NCBI GenBank assembly: GCA_019242065.1
Contig: JAFAWJ010000616.1
Coordinates: 1-5,489, forward strand
Reading direction: 5' to 3'
Origin: Chloroflexota bacterium
GTDB lineage: Bacteria; Chloroflexota; UBA6077; CF-72
Length of the DNA: 5,489 nt
The notes beneath the pieces are model-generated. The model was given only the letters and a program-made list of their open reading frames with translations. It ran no database searches and had not been told where the DNA came from. A program made the position numbers and the translations under genes. Numbering within the stretch: position 1 is the first letter of the stretch; each line of letters opens with the position of its first letter. Positions 5,414-5,489 of the stretch are shown here, piece after piece.

Positions 5414-5489
5414 CGCCCCAGTATGGAGCCCTTCGTAATGCGATTCACCGATGTCTTCGGGATCCCATTTTTTTATCCATACATCGCAT
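5414..5489 (-). promoter_or_regulatory. AT-rich leader of the LuxR gene, candidate promoter
   Basis: About half G+C by hand count, clearly lower than the rest of the window, with an A7 tract on the minus strand (5474-5468). CATACT (5425-5420) is a 4 of 6 match to a -10 box, and its spacing would put the transcript start at the A of the ATG at 5413, that is, a leaderless message. A GGGG two bases before the ATG is a poor ribosome site. No good -35 box is seen. The reading frame of the LuxR gene is open through this whole stretch but has no ATG, GTG or TTG, so the low-GC leader reading is favoured over a coding extension. Confidence 0.4.

Noticed and set aside
5459..5474. GGGATCCC followed by seven T as a plus-strand intrinsic terminator
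   Set aside because: The palindrome has no loop and can form at most a 2-3 bp stem, and no plus-strand gene precedes it; the tract is better read as an A-rich promoter element for the minus strand.

Overview
The window is a GC-rich bacterial chromosome segment, coding almost throughout, with long open frames on both strands. The protein families point to a free-living, high-GC soil-type bacterium. The large AfsR-like ATPase/LuxR regulator, the stand-alone AraC/VOC pair and the Rv2258c-like methyltransferase are all common in Chloroflexota, Actinomycetota and similar lineages. The sequence alone does not fix the phylum. No rRNA, tRNA, CRISPR array, transposase or phage gene is visible.

Layout from left to right: (1) the first 26 codons of a VOC/glyoxalase-fold protein on the minus strand, running off the left edge; (2) a short AraC-type regulator on the minus strand, 53 bp upstream of it and probably co-transcribed; (3) a divergent intergenic region of 53 bp, then a plus-strand gene for an unrecognised, very acidic, lysine-free protein; (4) a convergent junction filled by a heptanucleotide tandem repeat that switches to its reverse complement halfway and so forms a hairpin; (5) a minus-strand series, in transcription order a large STAND ATPase/LuxR regulator, a winged-helix SAM-dependent methyltransferase and a MarR regulator. 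Spacers of about 100 bp separate these three, and each contains an inverted repeat. The far right edge is the AT-rich leader of the LuxR gene.

Three regulators of unrelated families (AraC, MarR, LuxR) and two probable small-molecule enzymes (VOC, methyltransferase) lie within 5.5 kb, so this looks like a regulatory and accessory-metabolism neighbourhood rather than a core operon. The LuxR regulator may control the methyltransferase, and the AraC regulator the VOC gene. Both links are inferred from gene order only. I see no clear new multi-gene system. The items most worth a second look are the strand-switching 7-mer repeat, whose 11-base core recurs at the LuxR stop codon, and the acidic orphan protein.
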